Shown: one piece after another, positions 1 to 6,356 of the stretch | How the letters are laid out: each line of letters starts with the position of its first letter | How positions within the stretch are numbered: the first letter of the stretch is position 1 | NCBI GenBank assembly: GCA_947628375.1 | Contig: CANQZQ010000005.1 | Span: forward strand, 1 to 32,148 | Direction of reading: 5' to 3' | From: an uncultured Bacilli bacterium | Lineage (GTDB): Bacteria; Bacillota_I; Bacilli_A; RF39; UBA660 | Length of the DNA stretch: 32,148 nucleotides | Position numbers and translations under genes: made by a program | Notes under the pieces: model-generated | The model's input: only the letters and a program-made list of their open reading frames with translations | Databases searched by the model: none | What the model was told of the DNA's origin: nothing

Positions 1-13
1 ATAAATTGCCTTT

Positions 14-63
14 AAACCCTTCAAGGGTTTACGTGCTTAAGCACGTGGCCTGAACCTTTTTTT
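14..63. other. Two abutting perfect inverted repeats, probable structured leader of the gene beyond the left edge
   Basis: Positions 14-30 hold AAACCCTT/AAGGGTTT around a single base, and 31-46 are the 16-bp perfect palindrome ACGTGCTTAAGCACGT. A run of seven T on the plus strand follows at 57-63. On the minus strand both would lie just downstream of a possible promoter at 80-107, so they could form tandem hairpins in the 5' leader of whatever gene follows rplL (often rpoB or a methyltransferase gene; not visible here). On the plus strand GGTT (26-29) could pair with AACC (53-56) ahead of the T-run, giving a terminator-like alternative fold. The function is unknown to me. Confidence 0.45.
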
Positions 64-79
64 CGAAACGGTCAATATA

Positions 80-107
80 TGTATACTCATTATTTAGCTT
101 TTTACAA
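80..107 (-). promoter_or_regulatory. Candidate sigma-A promoter reading off the left edge
   Basis: On the minus strand TTGTAA (102-107) and TATACA (80-85) are separated by 16 nt. It lies downstream of the rplL terminator and would start a transcript near position 74 that enters the inverted repeats at 14-46. The boxes are only moderate matches, so this is a suggestion. Confidence 0.4.
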
Positions 108-135
108 ATATTGGTATATCTAATAATATATTAAA

Positions 136-163
136 TAAAAAAGCCACTAATTTCTTAGTAACC
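136..163 (-). terminator. Rho-independent terminator after rplL
   Basis: On the minus strand a stem of about 8 bp, with two G-T pairs near its base, closes a GAAA tetraloop and is followed by CTTTTTT. It begins 17 nt after the rplL stop codon, so it ends the rplJ-rplL transcript before the next gene. Confidence 0.75.
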
Positions 164-180
164 TTTCATTTAGAACAAAT

Positions 181-549
181 TTAAGCAAGTTCTACTTCAG
201 CACCAGCTTCAGTTAATTGATCAGCAATACTTTTAGCTTCATCAGCAGGAACATTTTCTTTAATGTTACCACCGTTGTCAGCTAATGCTTTAGCTTCAAC
301 TAATCCTAAGCCTGTAATTTCTTTAATGATTTTAATAACAGCAATTTTATTGCCACCAGCAGATTTTAATACTACTGTTTTAGTACTTGATCCTTCATCT
401 TCAGCACTTGCAGCAGGAGCAGCAGCTACAGCTACAGCAGATGGATCAACACCAAATTCTTCTTTCATTGCATCAACTAATTCTTTTACTTCAAGAATAG
501 TCATTTCTTTTAATGCACTTATAAATTCATCTTTTGTTAATTTTGCCAT
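181..549 (-). CDS. rplL: 50S ribosomal protein L7/L12
   Basis: This 122-residue protein forms the flexible stalk of the large ribosomal subunit. It binds L10 as dimers and recruits translation GTPases. The N-terminal dimerisation helices (about 1-35) lead into an Ala-rich hinge (about 38-50) and then the globular C-terminal domain, which has the family pattern KTVVLKSAGGNKIAVIKIIK followed by GLGLVEAKALAD. The length is normal. The start ATG is preceded by GGAAGGAA lying inside the last codons of rplJ. Only 3 nt separate the two genes, so translation is probably coupled. A hairpin terminator follows. Identification is firm. Confidence 0.98.
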   Translation of the reverse strand: MAKLTKDEFISALKEMTILEVKELVDAMKEEFGVDPSAVAVAAAPAASAEDEGSSTKTVVLKSAGGNKIAVIKIIKEITGLGLVEAKALADNGGNIKENVPADEAKSIADQLTEAGAEVELA

Positions 550-552
550 ATT

Positions 553-1050
553 TTATTCCTTCCCTTCTAATTGTTCGGCATAAAGATTTAAACTTATTGA
601 TAAATCTCTAACATACTCAATCATACCACTTGCAAGCATAGTAAGTAATCCTTCTCTTGATGGAATACTTGCATACTCTTTAATAGTATTGATATCAGCA
701 ACATCACCACTAATTATTCCAACACGAATATTTAATTTATCATGATTCTTAGCATAATCAGCAATTATTTTAATTGGTTCAAGTAAACTTTCACCAAATA
801 ATATAGCATTTGGACCATCTAAGAATTCATTCATATCAATATTAAGTTCATCTAGTGCTCTTTTTAAAAGTGTATTCTTATAAACTCTAACTTTAGAATT
901 AACTTCATTAAGTTTGTTTCTAAGTTCACTCATTTCCGCAACAGTTAAACCTTGATATTGGAATAGAATAACGGATTCGCTAGCTTTAATATTATCAATA
1001 ATTTCACTTACGATAACTTTCTTTTCATTAAGAATTTTTTCGCTTGCCAT
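553..1050 (-). CDS. rplJ: 50S ribosomal protein L10
   Basis: This 165-residue stalk-base protein anchors L7/L12 dimers to 23S rRNA. The N-terminal domain shows the family pattern, including LFQYQGLTVAEMSELRN near residue 30 and the KVRVYKNTLLKRAL block near residue 55. The C-terminal helix that binds L7/L12 ends in YAEQLEGKE. The start ATG has AAGGAGG 5 nt upstream. It opens the rplJ-rplL unit, which has its own promoter and an L10 leader RNA just upstream. The L10-L7/L12 complex is known to repress its own translation through that leader. Length and order are typical. Confidence 0.97.
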   Translation of the reverse strand: MASEKILNEKKVIVSEIIDNIKASESVILFQYQGLTVAEMSELRNKLNEVNSKVRVYKNTLLKRALDELNIDMNEFLDGPNAILFGESLLEPIKIIADYAKNHDKLNIRVGIISGDVADINTIKEYASIPSREGLLTMLASGMIEYVRDLSISLNLYAEQLEGKE

Positions 1051-1078
1051 TTTTCCTCCTTATTTTATTTTTAAGAAT

Positions 1079-1172
1079 AGCTTCCGGTTAGGGAAGCTTA
1101 AAAAACAAAAGTTAATTAATATTCCCCTCGGTAGGATTTTTAAAATTTTACTTCCCTACTGTCTTCGGTTTT
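1079..1172 (-). ncRNA. L10 ribosomal protein leader
   Basis: The minus-strand leader has the hallmark pairing of the Firmicutes L10 leader: ACCGAAGACAGTAGG (start of the motif, about 1155-1169) pairs through GTAGG (1155-1159) with CCTAC (1131-1135) of CCTACCGAGG (1126-1135). A hairpin GCTTCC-CTAACC-GGAAGC at 1080-1097 lies closer to rplJ. Known family members bind the L10-(L7/L12) complex and shut down rplJL when ribosomal protein is in excess. It sits between the promoter at 1189-1217 and the rplJ start, exactly where it should. Confidence 0.9.
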
Positions 1173-1188
1173 TCTTTTCTTAAATTGT

Positions 1189-1217
1189 ATTATAACCTAC
1201 AACTTTTAAATATGCAA
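1189..1217 (-). promoter_or_regulatory. Sigma-A promoter of rplJ-rplL
   Basis: On the minus strand TTGCAT (1212-1217) and a perfect TATAAT (1189-1194) are 17 nt apart. The predicted start is around 1182, immediately upstream of the L10 leader. This makes rplJL independently transcribed even though it follows rplKA. Confidence 0.8.
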
Positions 1218-1226
1218 GTCTTAAAA

Positions 1227-1925
1227 TTAAAGTTCAAATGAGTTTTTATCAACTTTAATTCCAGGACCCATAGTTGTAGAAATTGTAATCTTATCAATAA
1301 AGATACCTTTTACAGCTTGTGGTTTAGCTTTATTAATAGTTTTTACAACATAATCTAAATTTTCTAGTAACTTATCTTCTTTAAAAGATACTTTACCAAT
1401 TATAGTATGGATATTGCCATAAGAATCAGTTTTATATGTAACCATACCACTTTTTAAGTCTTTAATTACGTCAGCAACTTTAGTAGTAACAGTTCCTGTT
1501 TTTGGGTTTGGCATTAAACCTTTAGGTCCTAAAATATTACCAACTTTACCAACTTCAGGCATCATATCTGGTGTTGCAACGATAACATCAAAATCAAACC
1601 AATTTTCATTTTTAATCTTATCAAGCATATCTTTGTCGCCAACATAATCAGCGCCAGCATTTTTAGCTTCAGTAGCATAATCACCTTTAGCAATAACTAA
1701 AACTCTTTTACTTTTACCTGTACCATTAGGCATAACTAATGATCCACGTAATTGTTGGTCAGTCTTTTTAGCATCAATATTAAGTTTAATTGCTACTTCA
1801 ACTGTACTATCAAATTTAGTTGTTGCCGTCTTTTTAACTAATTTTGTTGCTTCTTCTTTAGTATATAATTTATCATTTTCAACTAACTTAGCAACTTCCA
1901 CATATTTTTTACTATGTTTTCTCAT
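1227..1925 (-). CDS. rplA: 50S ribosomal protein L1
   Basis: This 232-residue primary rRNA-binding protein forms the L1 stalk at the E site. It shows the two-domain L1 layout: an N-terminal helix MRKHSKKYVEVAKLV, the KLNIDAKKTDQQLRGSLVMP region, and the inserted second domain with the strongly conserved GPKGLMPNPKTGTVT near residue 130. The C-terminus runs to the usual length. AGGAGG lies just upstream of the ATG. It is 48 nt downstream of rplK, with no terminator seen between them, so the two form a unit. L1 is the usual autorepressor of such operons. The gene ends in the promoter region of rplJ. Confidence 0.98.
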   Translation of the reverse strand: MRKHSKKYVEVAKLVENDKLYTKEEATKLVKKTATTKFDSTVEVAIKLNIDAKKTDQQLRGSLVMPNGTGKSKRVLVIAKGDYATEAKNAGADYVGDKDMLDKIKNENWFDFDVIVATPDMMPEVGKVGNILGPKGLMPNPKTGTVTTKVADVIKDLKSGMVTYKTDSYGNIHTIIGKVSFKEDKLLENLDYVVKTINKAKPQAVKGIFIDKITISTTMGPGIKVDKNSFEL

Positions 1926-1973
1926 ATTTTCCTCCTAACTGTGGTTAATTAGCGGATTTTTTATTTTAATAAA

Positions 1974-2570
1974 TTATTCTTCAGTTTCGTCTTTATCTTT
2001 ATCTTCATCACCAATTACTGGTACATCAACTGGAGTTTCAGCTTTAGCTTCTTCTTCCATAGCTTCGAGTTCAGCCTCACGTTTAGCCATTTCTTTTTCT
2101 TCTTCCATAGCTTCTTTGGCTTGTTCAGCTAATTCTTTATCATTACGTCCAGCAACAGCGATTCCCATATTACGAGCAGTACCTTCAATAATATTCATTG
2201 CTTCTTCAACAGTATAGGCATTTAAATCTGGTAATTTAGTTTCAGCTATACTTCTTAATTCTGCTTCTGTAATAGTAGCAACAATTTGATTTGCTCCTTT
2301 AGCACTACCTTTTTGAACTTTAGCAACTTTCTTAAGTAAGAAACCTGCTGGTGGAGTTTTTAGAACAAAGTCAAATGTTCTATCATCATAAATAGAAATT
2401 TCACAAGGAATAACATCACCCATTTTTTCACGAGTTGCATCATTAAATTTAGTACAGAATTCTTGTAAATTAATTCCTGCAGGGCCTAAAACAGTACCAA
2501 CTGGTGGTGCTGGAGTTGCTTTTCCTGCTTCAATTTCTAGTTTAATTTTCTTTACGACTTCTTTTGCCAC
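1974..2570 (-). CDS. rplK: 50S ribosomal protein L11 with long acidic C-terminal extension
   Basis: L11 organises the GTPase-associated centre with 23S rRNA. I place the start at the GTG encoding [20 protein letters not shown], because AGGAGG lies directly upstream and this is where family members begin. An upstream in-frame extension to 2645 would cross the leader. The N-terminal domain has the [13 protein letters not shown] motif (about 23-34), and the C-terminal RNA-binding domain has [20 protein letters not shown] (about 71-90) and EGTARNMGI (129-137). Typical L11 stops near residue 141. This one continues for about 58 more residues that are rich in Glu, Lys and Ala and end in [11 protein letters not shown], predicted helical then disordered. 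Identity is certain; the tail is unusual. Confidence 0.97.
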   Translation of the reverse strand: MAKEVVKKIKLEIEAGKATPAPPVGTVLGPAGINLQEFCTKFNDATREKMGDVIPCEISIYDDRTFDFVLKTPPAGFLLKKVAKVQKGSAKGANQIVATITEAELRSIAETKLPDLNAYTVEEAMNIIEGTARNMGIAVAGRNDKELAEQAKEAMEEEKEMAKREAELEAMEEEAKAETPVDVPVIGDEDKDKDETEE

Positions 2571-2599
2571 GAAAACACCTCCTATAAAATTATTTTTCG

Positions 2600-2640
2600 T
2601 GTTAGTGGTTTTGGGCAAATCCGCTTCTTCCCTCCCACTT
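2600..2640 (-). promoter_or_regulatory. Candidate L1-binding autoregulatory site in rplK leader
   Basis: On the minus strand the leader reads AGTGGGAGGG, followed about 20 nt later by GCCC and CCACT. The AGTGG (2635-2639)/CCACT (2604-2608) helix encloses an internal loop and a GGG/CCC inner helix. From memory this resembles the GGUGGGAGG...CCACC element that L1 binds in 23S rRNA, and L1 represses rplKA mRNA in well-studied bacteria by mimicry. Function here is inferred from that resemblance and from position. Confidence 0.5.
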
Positions 2641-2670
2641 AACATACAATTAATACAAATTGCATGTTAA
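2639..2670 (-). promoter_or_regulatory. Long inverted repeat at rplK transcription start
   Basis: TTAACAT-G-CAATT and AATTG-T-ATGTTAA form a 13-bp inverted repeat around a 6-nt centre; the single mismatch becomes a G-U pair in RNA. It starts directly after the -10 box of the rplK promoter and covers the predicted start site. It could be an operator or a 5'-terminal mRNA hairpin. It abuts the L1-site candidate. Confidence 0.6.
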
Positions 2671-2699
2671 ATAATACCATAAAAAAGCAATATTTGCAA
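2671..2699 (-). promoter_or_regulatory. Sigma-A promoter of rplK-rplA
   Basis: On the minus strand TTGCAA (2694-2699) and TATTAT (2671-2676) are exactly 17 nt apart. The transcript would begin near 2664 and carry a leader of roughly 95 nt before the rplK GTG. Confidence 0.8.
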
Positions 2700-2808
2700 T
2701 AATTTACTAATAAAGTTTATGTAAAAAAGAAATTTTTAATTAAATTTCTATCGCATTTTGCAGTATATTGTGTTATTATTTAGTTATATTAAGGATAGAG
2801 GTTTTAGT

Positions 2809-3822
2809 ATGGCAAAAAGATTTTTTTATGATAAAGTCCATAATACTAAGAAAACAATTATTAATTTAATTATAATTGGTTGCTGTGTTATTGGAATTAT
2901 TATTTGTTTTATAATTACATCAAATTTTCAAGGAGAAAACAGAAATAAAGGCGAATTAAGTATTAGAAGTGACGCTACTATTGAAGTAAACGAAGACTTT
3001 ACTACCGAAATTTTCTTTTCTAAAATTGAAAATGTTGATTTAGATAAAATTAAGGTTACTTATCCTAACGGATTTGATAAAGCAAGTCCAGGAGAATATA
3101 ATGTAGTATTAACAATTGATGGTAAAGACTACGATTCAAAGTTAATTGTTGTTGATACAATGAAACCAGAGTTAGTATTAAAGCCTTTAAGTATTTTTGA
3201 AGATCAACTTTATACTGCAAAAGATTTTGTAGAAAGTTGTTCTGATAATAGTGGAAAAGAATGTATAATCGAATTTTATGATGGTGGTGTTGATGAAGAA
3301 GGAAATGCTACCGACTATACTAAGTATAATAAACAAGGTATTTATCCAATTAAGATATCGGCTAAAGATGAATCGGGAAATCAAAATGTTTTAGAAATAA
3401 ACTTAACTATTAAAAAAGAAAATACTCCTTCAGTACCAGAAATTGAAAATCCTACGGTATGTAAATATGGTAATGGCTCTTATAATAAAAATAGTAGTAT
3501 ATTAGCTCTTGATGTAACAACTGGTGGCTGTGCAATTAGTTTAGATCTATATAATAAAAATGAAGAAATTGATAAAATAATGGAAGCAGAAACAACAAGA
3601 ATCATTAAAGATGTTCAAAAACTTAATTTAAGAGGGACACCATATGTTAATAGACAAGTATCAGCAATTACCAATTTAACTGGTGATGGAATAGTTGGAT
3701 TTGAATTAGAAATGACATTTAAAATTGAAAATGGTGAAAATATCGAGGTTATTGCTCAATATAAATTAGATATTAATGGTAAAAGAATATTTAGTGTAAA
3801 TAAATATAATTTACCAAATTAA
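2809..3822 (+). CDS. Membrane-anchored protein with Ig-like repeats, function unknown
   Basis: The product is 337 residues from the chosen ATG, which has AGAGG 7 nt upstream; an alternative TTG at 2758 has no ribosome binding site. A short basic cytoplasmic tail (about 1-16) precedes one membrane helix (NLIIIGCCVIGIIICFIIT, about 20-38), so the rest is probably outside. Two tandem beta-sandwich-like repeats follow (about 50-205). Each ends in a pattern such as GEYNVVLTIDGKDYDSKLIVVDTMKP, here given only by its key features: Gly-x-Tyr, then a D-T-x-x-P linker. This is characteristic of DUF5011/HYR-like bacterial Ig folds. The last 120 residues (CKYGNGSYNKNSS onward) are a separate domain I do not recognise. 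An extended -10 (TGTTATTAT, 2771-2779) may drive it. It is divergent from rplK and ends in a strong terminator. Confidence 0.8.
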   Translation: MAKRFFYDKVHNTKKTIINLIIIGCCVIGIIICFIITSNFQGENRNKGELSIRSDATIEVNEDFTTEIFFSKIENVDLDKIKVTYPNGFDKASPGEYNVVLTIDGKDYDSKLIVVDTMKPELVLKPLSIFEDQLYTAKDFVESCSDNSGKECIIEFYDGGVDEEGNATDYTKYNKQGIYPIKISAKDESGNQNVLEINLTIKKENTPSVPEIENPTVCKYGNGSYNKNSSILALDVTTGGCAISLDLYNKNEEIDKIMEAETTRIIKDVQKLNLRGTPYVNRQVSAITNLTGDGIVGFELEMTFKIENGENIEVIAQYKLDINGKRIFSVNKYNLPN

Positions 3823-3864
3823 AAGTGTTTAATTAATGTGATTACATTAAACAAACACTTTTTT
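3821..3864. terminator. Bidirectional terminator between convergent genes
   Basis: AAAAGTGTTT and AAACACTTTT form a 10-bp outer stem with an inner TTAATG/CATTAA helix, and T-runs on both strands. It overlaps the stop codon of the plus-strand gene and lies 8 nt beyond the end of the convergent minus-strand gene. Confidence 0.9.
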
Positions 3865-3871
3865 ATTTTAA

Positions 3872-4348
3872 TTAATTTTTGTATTTATTATTAAAGTTTT
3901 TAATAAACATAACTAAGCATACTATTAATGTTATGGTATATAAAATGAGAAAGATTAATTGCCAAATTAAATCAATTGTATGATTGGCTCCTAAAATATC
4001 TAAATAATTATAGCCAATATCTCTTATAAAATCGAAAGGCAATTTTATTAAAGATAATACTAAAACAATATATATTAATTCAAAAATCATCTTTTTTCTG
4101 GTTTGAGGATCTTTGCTTTTAATTAAACTACTAAAAGTATTAAAAGTAGAACTTAAATTATTAAAAAGGCCTGTTTGAAGTTTTTTATAATCTATGCCTC
4201 TTTCATAATAAATTTTTTCTGCAAGTCCTTTAATATTAATATTTTCATTTGCAAGTAAAAATTCATATTTAGTTATTTCTTTATCTCTTTCTTCTTTTAA
4301 TAAGTATTTTAATTCTTTTTCTAATTTTTTTATGTTTTCCTCTTTCAT
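3872..4348 (-). CDS. Small membrane protein with HAAS/DUF1700-like N-terminus
   Basis: The product is 158 residues from the second of two close ATGs. AAGG lies 9 nt before this one, and only 3 nt before the first at 4354. The first 55 residues are charged and helical (LEKELKYLLKEERDKEI...ITKYEFLLANENINIKGLAEK). They recall the HAAS/DUF1700 fold found at the N-terminus of small Firmicutes membrane regulators, a resemblance I judge from pattern only. Two hydrophobic segments follow, about 88-106 and 128-150, with a basic C-terminal tail NFNNKYKN. No partner such as a PadR regulator is adjacent. It probably has its own promoter, with an extended -10 TGTTATAAT at 4368-4376. Function is unknown. 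Confidence 0.7.
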   Translation of the reverse strand: MKEENIKKLEKELKYLLKEERDKEITKYEFLLANENINIKGLAEKIYYERGIDYKKLQTGLFNNLSSTFNTFSSLIKSKDPQTRKKMIFELIYIVLVLSLIKLPFDFIRDIGYNYLDILGANHTIDLIWQLIFLILYTITLIVCLVMFIKNFNNKYKN

Positions 4349-4367
4349 AGTCATCTACCTTACTATT

Positions 4368-4376
4368 ATTATAACA
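4368..4376 (-). promoter_or_regulatory. Extended -10 promoter element
   Basis: On the minus strand TG-T-TATAAT lies 20 nt before the ATG of the small membrane protein, with no good -35 box. The same nonamer recurs in front of several genes in this window. Confidence 0.55.
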
Positions 4377-4390
4377 AATAAAATATATTT

Positions 4391-4414
4391 AAAAAAGTAG
4401 TATTTAAACTACTT
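4391..4414 (-). terminator. Terminator of the first thioredoxin-like gene
   Basis: On the minus strand AAGTAGT-TTAAAT-ACTACTT is followed by T residues. The left arm overlaps the TAG stop codon. Confidence 0.85.
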
Positions 4415-5032
4415 CTTACTAACTATAATTAAACCTGTAAAGCCCCCAACTAAAATTATAAATATACTGGCAATAATAATGACATCATATTTCCCAGATT
4501 CTGGTATTTCTTTAGTAGAGTCCTCTGGTCTTATATCACAATTTAAAGTACCATGAGGAACATTTAAGGAAGATATATCAATATCTTTTTTACTGGCAAG
4601 TTCTTCTAAAACATCTTTATATTTTTTATCTGTTTGATAGGCAATAATTTTTTCATATAATTTATCTAAGTCTTTTGTTCCTATTTGTAAATAATCACCA
4701 ACCATAATAGTTGGAGTAGATAACCTTTCCGTATCTTCTTTATAGTGTTCTAGTGCATCTTGCATTAAAATAAGCCCATTTTTATTATCACTTTGAATCC
4801 ACTTTGGATTATTAACGTCTGTATAATCAGTACCACACCATACTTCTATATTAATAAGTTCAAAGGCATCGGGATCTTCTTTTAATTTTTCTTCAAAAAA
4901 AGCAAAAGCCGATTCACAAGCAGTACAACCATTTTTAGTAAACATATAAAGTTTAACATTATTTTTAGCATATACTGGTGTTAAGGCAAATATTGTTAGT
5001 AACGTAAAAAAAGTTAAATAAATTCTTTTCAT
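4409..5032 (-). CDS. Membrane-anchored thioredoxin-like protein (CTAC), copy A
   Basis: The product is 207 residues. I start at the ATG preceded by AAGGAGG; the in-frame ATG at 5062 has none. A signal peptide (MKRIYLTFFTLLTIFALTPVYA) leads to a thioredoxin/glutaredoxin-like fold: strand VKLYMFTKNG, the CTAC redox motif at residues 35-38, and the cis-proline loop STPTIMVGD. A C-terminal membrane helix with a short SKK tail places the domain outside the membrane. Two further cysteines (VWCG and LNCD) are shared with copy B only. The likely role is extracytoplasmic thiol-disulfide exchange; the substrate is unknown. It has its own extended -10 promoter and terminator. It lies next to two paralogues and shares nearly identical DNA with copy B around 4612-4670. 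Confidence 0.85.
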   Translation of the reverse strand: MKRIYLTFFTLLTIFALTPVYAKNNVKLYMFTKNGCTACESAFAFFEEKLKEDPDAFELINIEVWCGTDYTDVNNPKWIQSDNKNGLILMQDALEHYKEDTERLSTPTIMVGDYLQIGTKDLDKLYEKIIAYQTDKKYKDVLEELASKKDIDISSLNVPHGTLNCDIRPEDSTKEIPESGKYDVIIIASIFIILVGGFTGLIIVSKK

Positions 5033-5050
5033 TTTTGGCCTCCTTATATA

Positions 5051-5059
5051 ATTATAACA
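5051..5059 (-). promoter_or_regulatory. Extended -10 promoter of copy A
   Basis: On the minus strand TG-T-TATAAT lies upstream of AAGGAGG of copy A and just after the terminator of copy B, so copy A is probably transcribed separately. Confidence 0.6.
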
Positions 5060-5078
5060 CATCTATAAATAGTTACTA

Positions 5079-5102
5079 AAAAAGTAGCAAACGCTACTTT
5101 TT
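5079..5102 (-). terminator. Terminator of the copy C-copy B transcript
   Basis: On the minus strand AAAAGTAGC-GTTT-GCTACTTTT is followed by TT, a tight hairpin with a tetraloop. The left arm overlaps the TAG stop codon of copy B. Confidence 0.9.
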
Positions 5103-5708
5103 ACTTATAAATATTAATCCAGCAAAACCACCAATTAAGACAACAAATATTCCTGCTATAATTACTAAATCATTCTTGCTTGTTTCTTTTTTTTCTTCTT
5201 CTTTTGGATAAACATCACAGCTTGCACTTCCATGAGGAACGTTTAAGCTTGAGACATCTATATTATTATCTTTAGCAATACTTGCTACGACATCTTTATA
5301 TTTTTTATCCGTTTGATAAGCAATAATTTTTTCATATAATTTATCTAAGTCATTAGCGGTTGCTTGAAATTGATCACCAACAACAATAGTTGGAGTTCCT
5401 TCAATTTCTTCGCCAAAATGGTCAACTACTTTTTCCATTAGGGCTAATGCAGTATCACTACCTGTTATCCAAGGAGGATTAGTTTCACTTTGTGAATAAT
5501 CAGCTCCACACCATACTTCGATGTTAATAAGTTCAAAGGCATCGGGATTTTCTTCTAATTTCTTTTCAAAAAATTCAAAAGCATATTCACAAGCAGGACA
5601 ACCATTTTTAGTAAACATATAAAGTTTAACATCATTTTTAGCATAAGAATGTGGCAACATCATAACCATAGCTAAAACGGCCACTAAAGATATATAAATT
5701 TTCTTCAT
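5094..5708 (-). CDS. Membrane-anchored thioredoxin-like protein (CPAC), copy B
   Basis: The product is 204 residues, with TAGGAGG just upstream of the ATG. A signal peptide (MKKIYISLVAVLAMVMMLPHSYA) precedes VKLYMFTKNG and the CPAC active-site motif (about 37-40). The cis-Pro loop GTPTIVVGD, helix DKLYEKIIAYQTDKKYKDV, a Lys/Glu-rich stalk and one membrane helix ending in ISKK follow. It is very close to copy A, including the extra cysteines in VWCG and SASCD, which may form a second disulfide near the stalk. It is 24 nt downstream of copy C without a terminator, so the two are likely co-transcribed. A role in redox folding or repair of surface proteins is inferred from the fold. Confidence 0.85.
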   Translation of the reverse strand: MKKIYISLVAVLAMVMMLPHSYAKNDVKLYMFTKNGCPACEYAFEFFEKKLEENPDAFELINIEVWCGADYSQSETNPPWITGSDTALALMEKVVDHFGEEIEGTPTIVVGDQFQATANDLDKLYEKIIAYQTDKKYKDVVASIAKDNNIDVSSLNVPHGSASCDVYPKEEEKKETSKNDLVIIAGIFVVLIGGFAGLIFISKK

Positions 5709-5732
5709 TTTACCTCCTAATTTTTTAATAAA

Positions 5733-6308
5733 TTATTTTTTACTCATGACAATTAAGCAGACAAAACCACCAACTAGAACAACAAAGATACTACCAATGA
5801 TGATTAAATCTGTAACACTAGTTTTAGCTGCAACTTTTTTATATTGTTCAAGATCAATATTTAATTTATCAGCTTCTTCTTTGACAATATCAACTTTTTC
5901 ATCTTCAGAAGCTTCTTTAGCATTCTTGATGGCATTATATACTAAACTATCATCATTAGGAAATCCAACTGTAGCATAATCACCAATAAAAATTGTTGGA
6001 GTAGCTATTTTTACAGTATCTAATTCTTTTCTTTCTAATAAAGTAATTAATAAATTATAAGCATCTTCATCTTCTATATTCCAGTTTGGATCATATACTT
6101 CGATAATATATTGCTCGAAAAGATCAGGTTCTTCTTTTTCTAAATTATCAAAATAATTAAAAGCATATTCACATCCTTTACAACCATTTTTACTAAATAT
6201 ATATACCGGTACTTTATCTACTGTTTCTTCTTCTGAAGCAGCGAAAGTTACAGGAATAAATGTTAATGTTAATAATAATGTAATTATACTCAATAATACT
6301 TTTTTCAT
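5733..6308 (-). CDS. Membrane-anchored thioredoxin-like protein (CKGC), copy C
   Basis: The product is 191 residues. A signal peptide (MKKVLLSIITLLLTLTFIPVTFA) is followed by VPVYIFSKNG and CKGC (about 42-45), then the cis-Pro loop ATPTIFIGD and a C-terminal membrane helix with the SKK tail seen in copies A and B. It lacks the additional cysteine pair of its paralogues and is the most divergent of the three. AGGAGG lies 5 nt before the ATG, and an extended -10 element (6327-6335) lies close upstream. The TetR-type gene ends 48 nt upstream on the same strand with no convincing terminator between, so read-through from the regulator's promoter is possible. Confidence 0.83.
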   Translation of the reverse strand: MKKVLLSIITLLLTLTFIPVTFAASEEETVDKVPVYIFSKNGCKGCEYAFNYFDNLEKEEPDLFEQYIIEVYDPNWNIEDEDAYNLLITLLERKELDTVKIATPTIFIGDYATVGFPNDDSLVYNAIKNAKEASEDEKVDIVKEEADKLNIDLEQYKKVAAKTSVTDLIIIGSIFVVLVGGFVCLIVMSKK

Positions 6309-6326
6309 ATATACCTCCTAAAAATC

Positions 6327-6335
6327 ATTATAACA
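6327..6335 (-). promoter_or_regulatory. Extended -10 promoter of copy C-copy B
   Basis: On the minus strand TG-T-TATAAT lies 18 nt ahead of the copy C start, leaving a very short leader. The sequence 17 nt further up (TTTTAA) is a poor -35, in keeping with extended -10 promoters. Confidence 0.55.
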
Positions 6336-6356
6336 AAAAACTAGGCTATTTAAAAG

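Noticed and set aside
2571-2645. N-terminal extension of L11 from an ATG at 2645
   Set aside because: The extension covers the leader structures and AGGAGG. The residues are unlike any L11, and the family start coincides with the GTG at 2570.
2758-2808. Upstream TTG start adding 17 residues to the Ig-like membrane protein
   Set aside because: No ribosome binding site precedes it, and the stretch contains the likely -10 region. The ATG at 2809 has AGAGG at good spacing.
4480-4510. IPESG before the C-terminal membrane helix of thioredoxin-like copy A as a sortase signal
   Set aside because: It is not a standard LPxTG, the two paralogues have nothing similar at that position, and no sortase is in the window. 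A plain membrane anchor explains all three.
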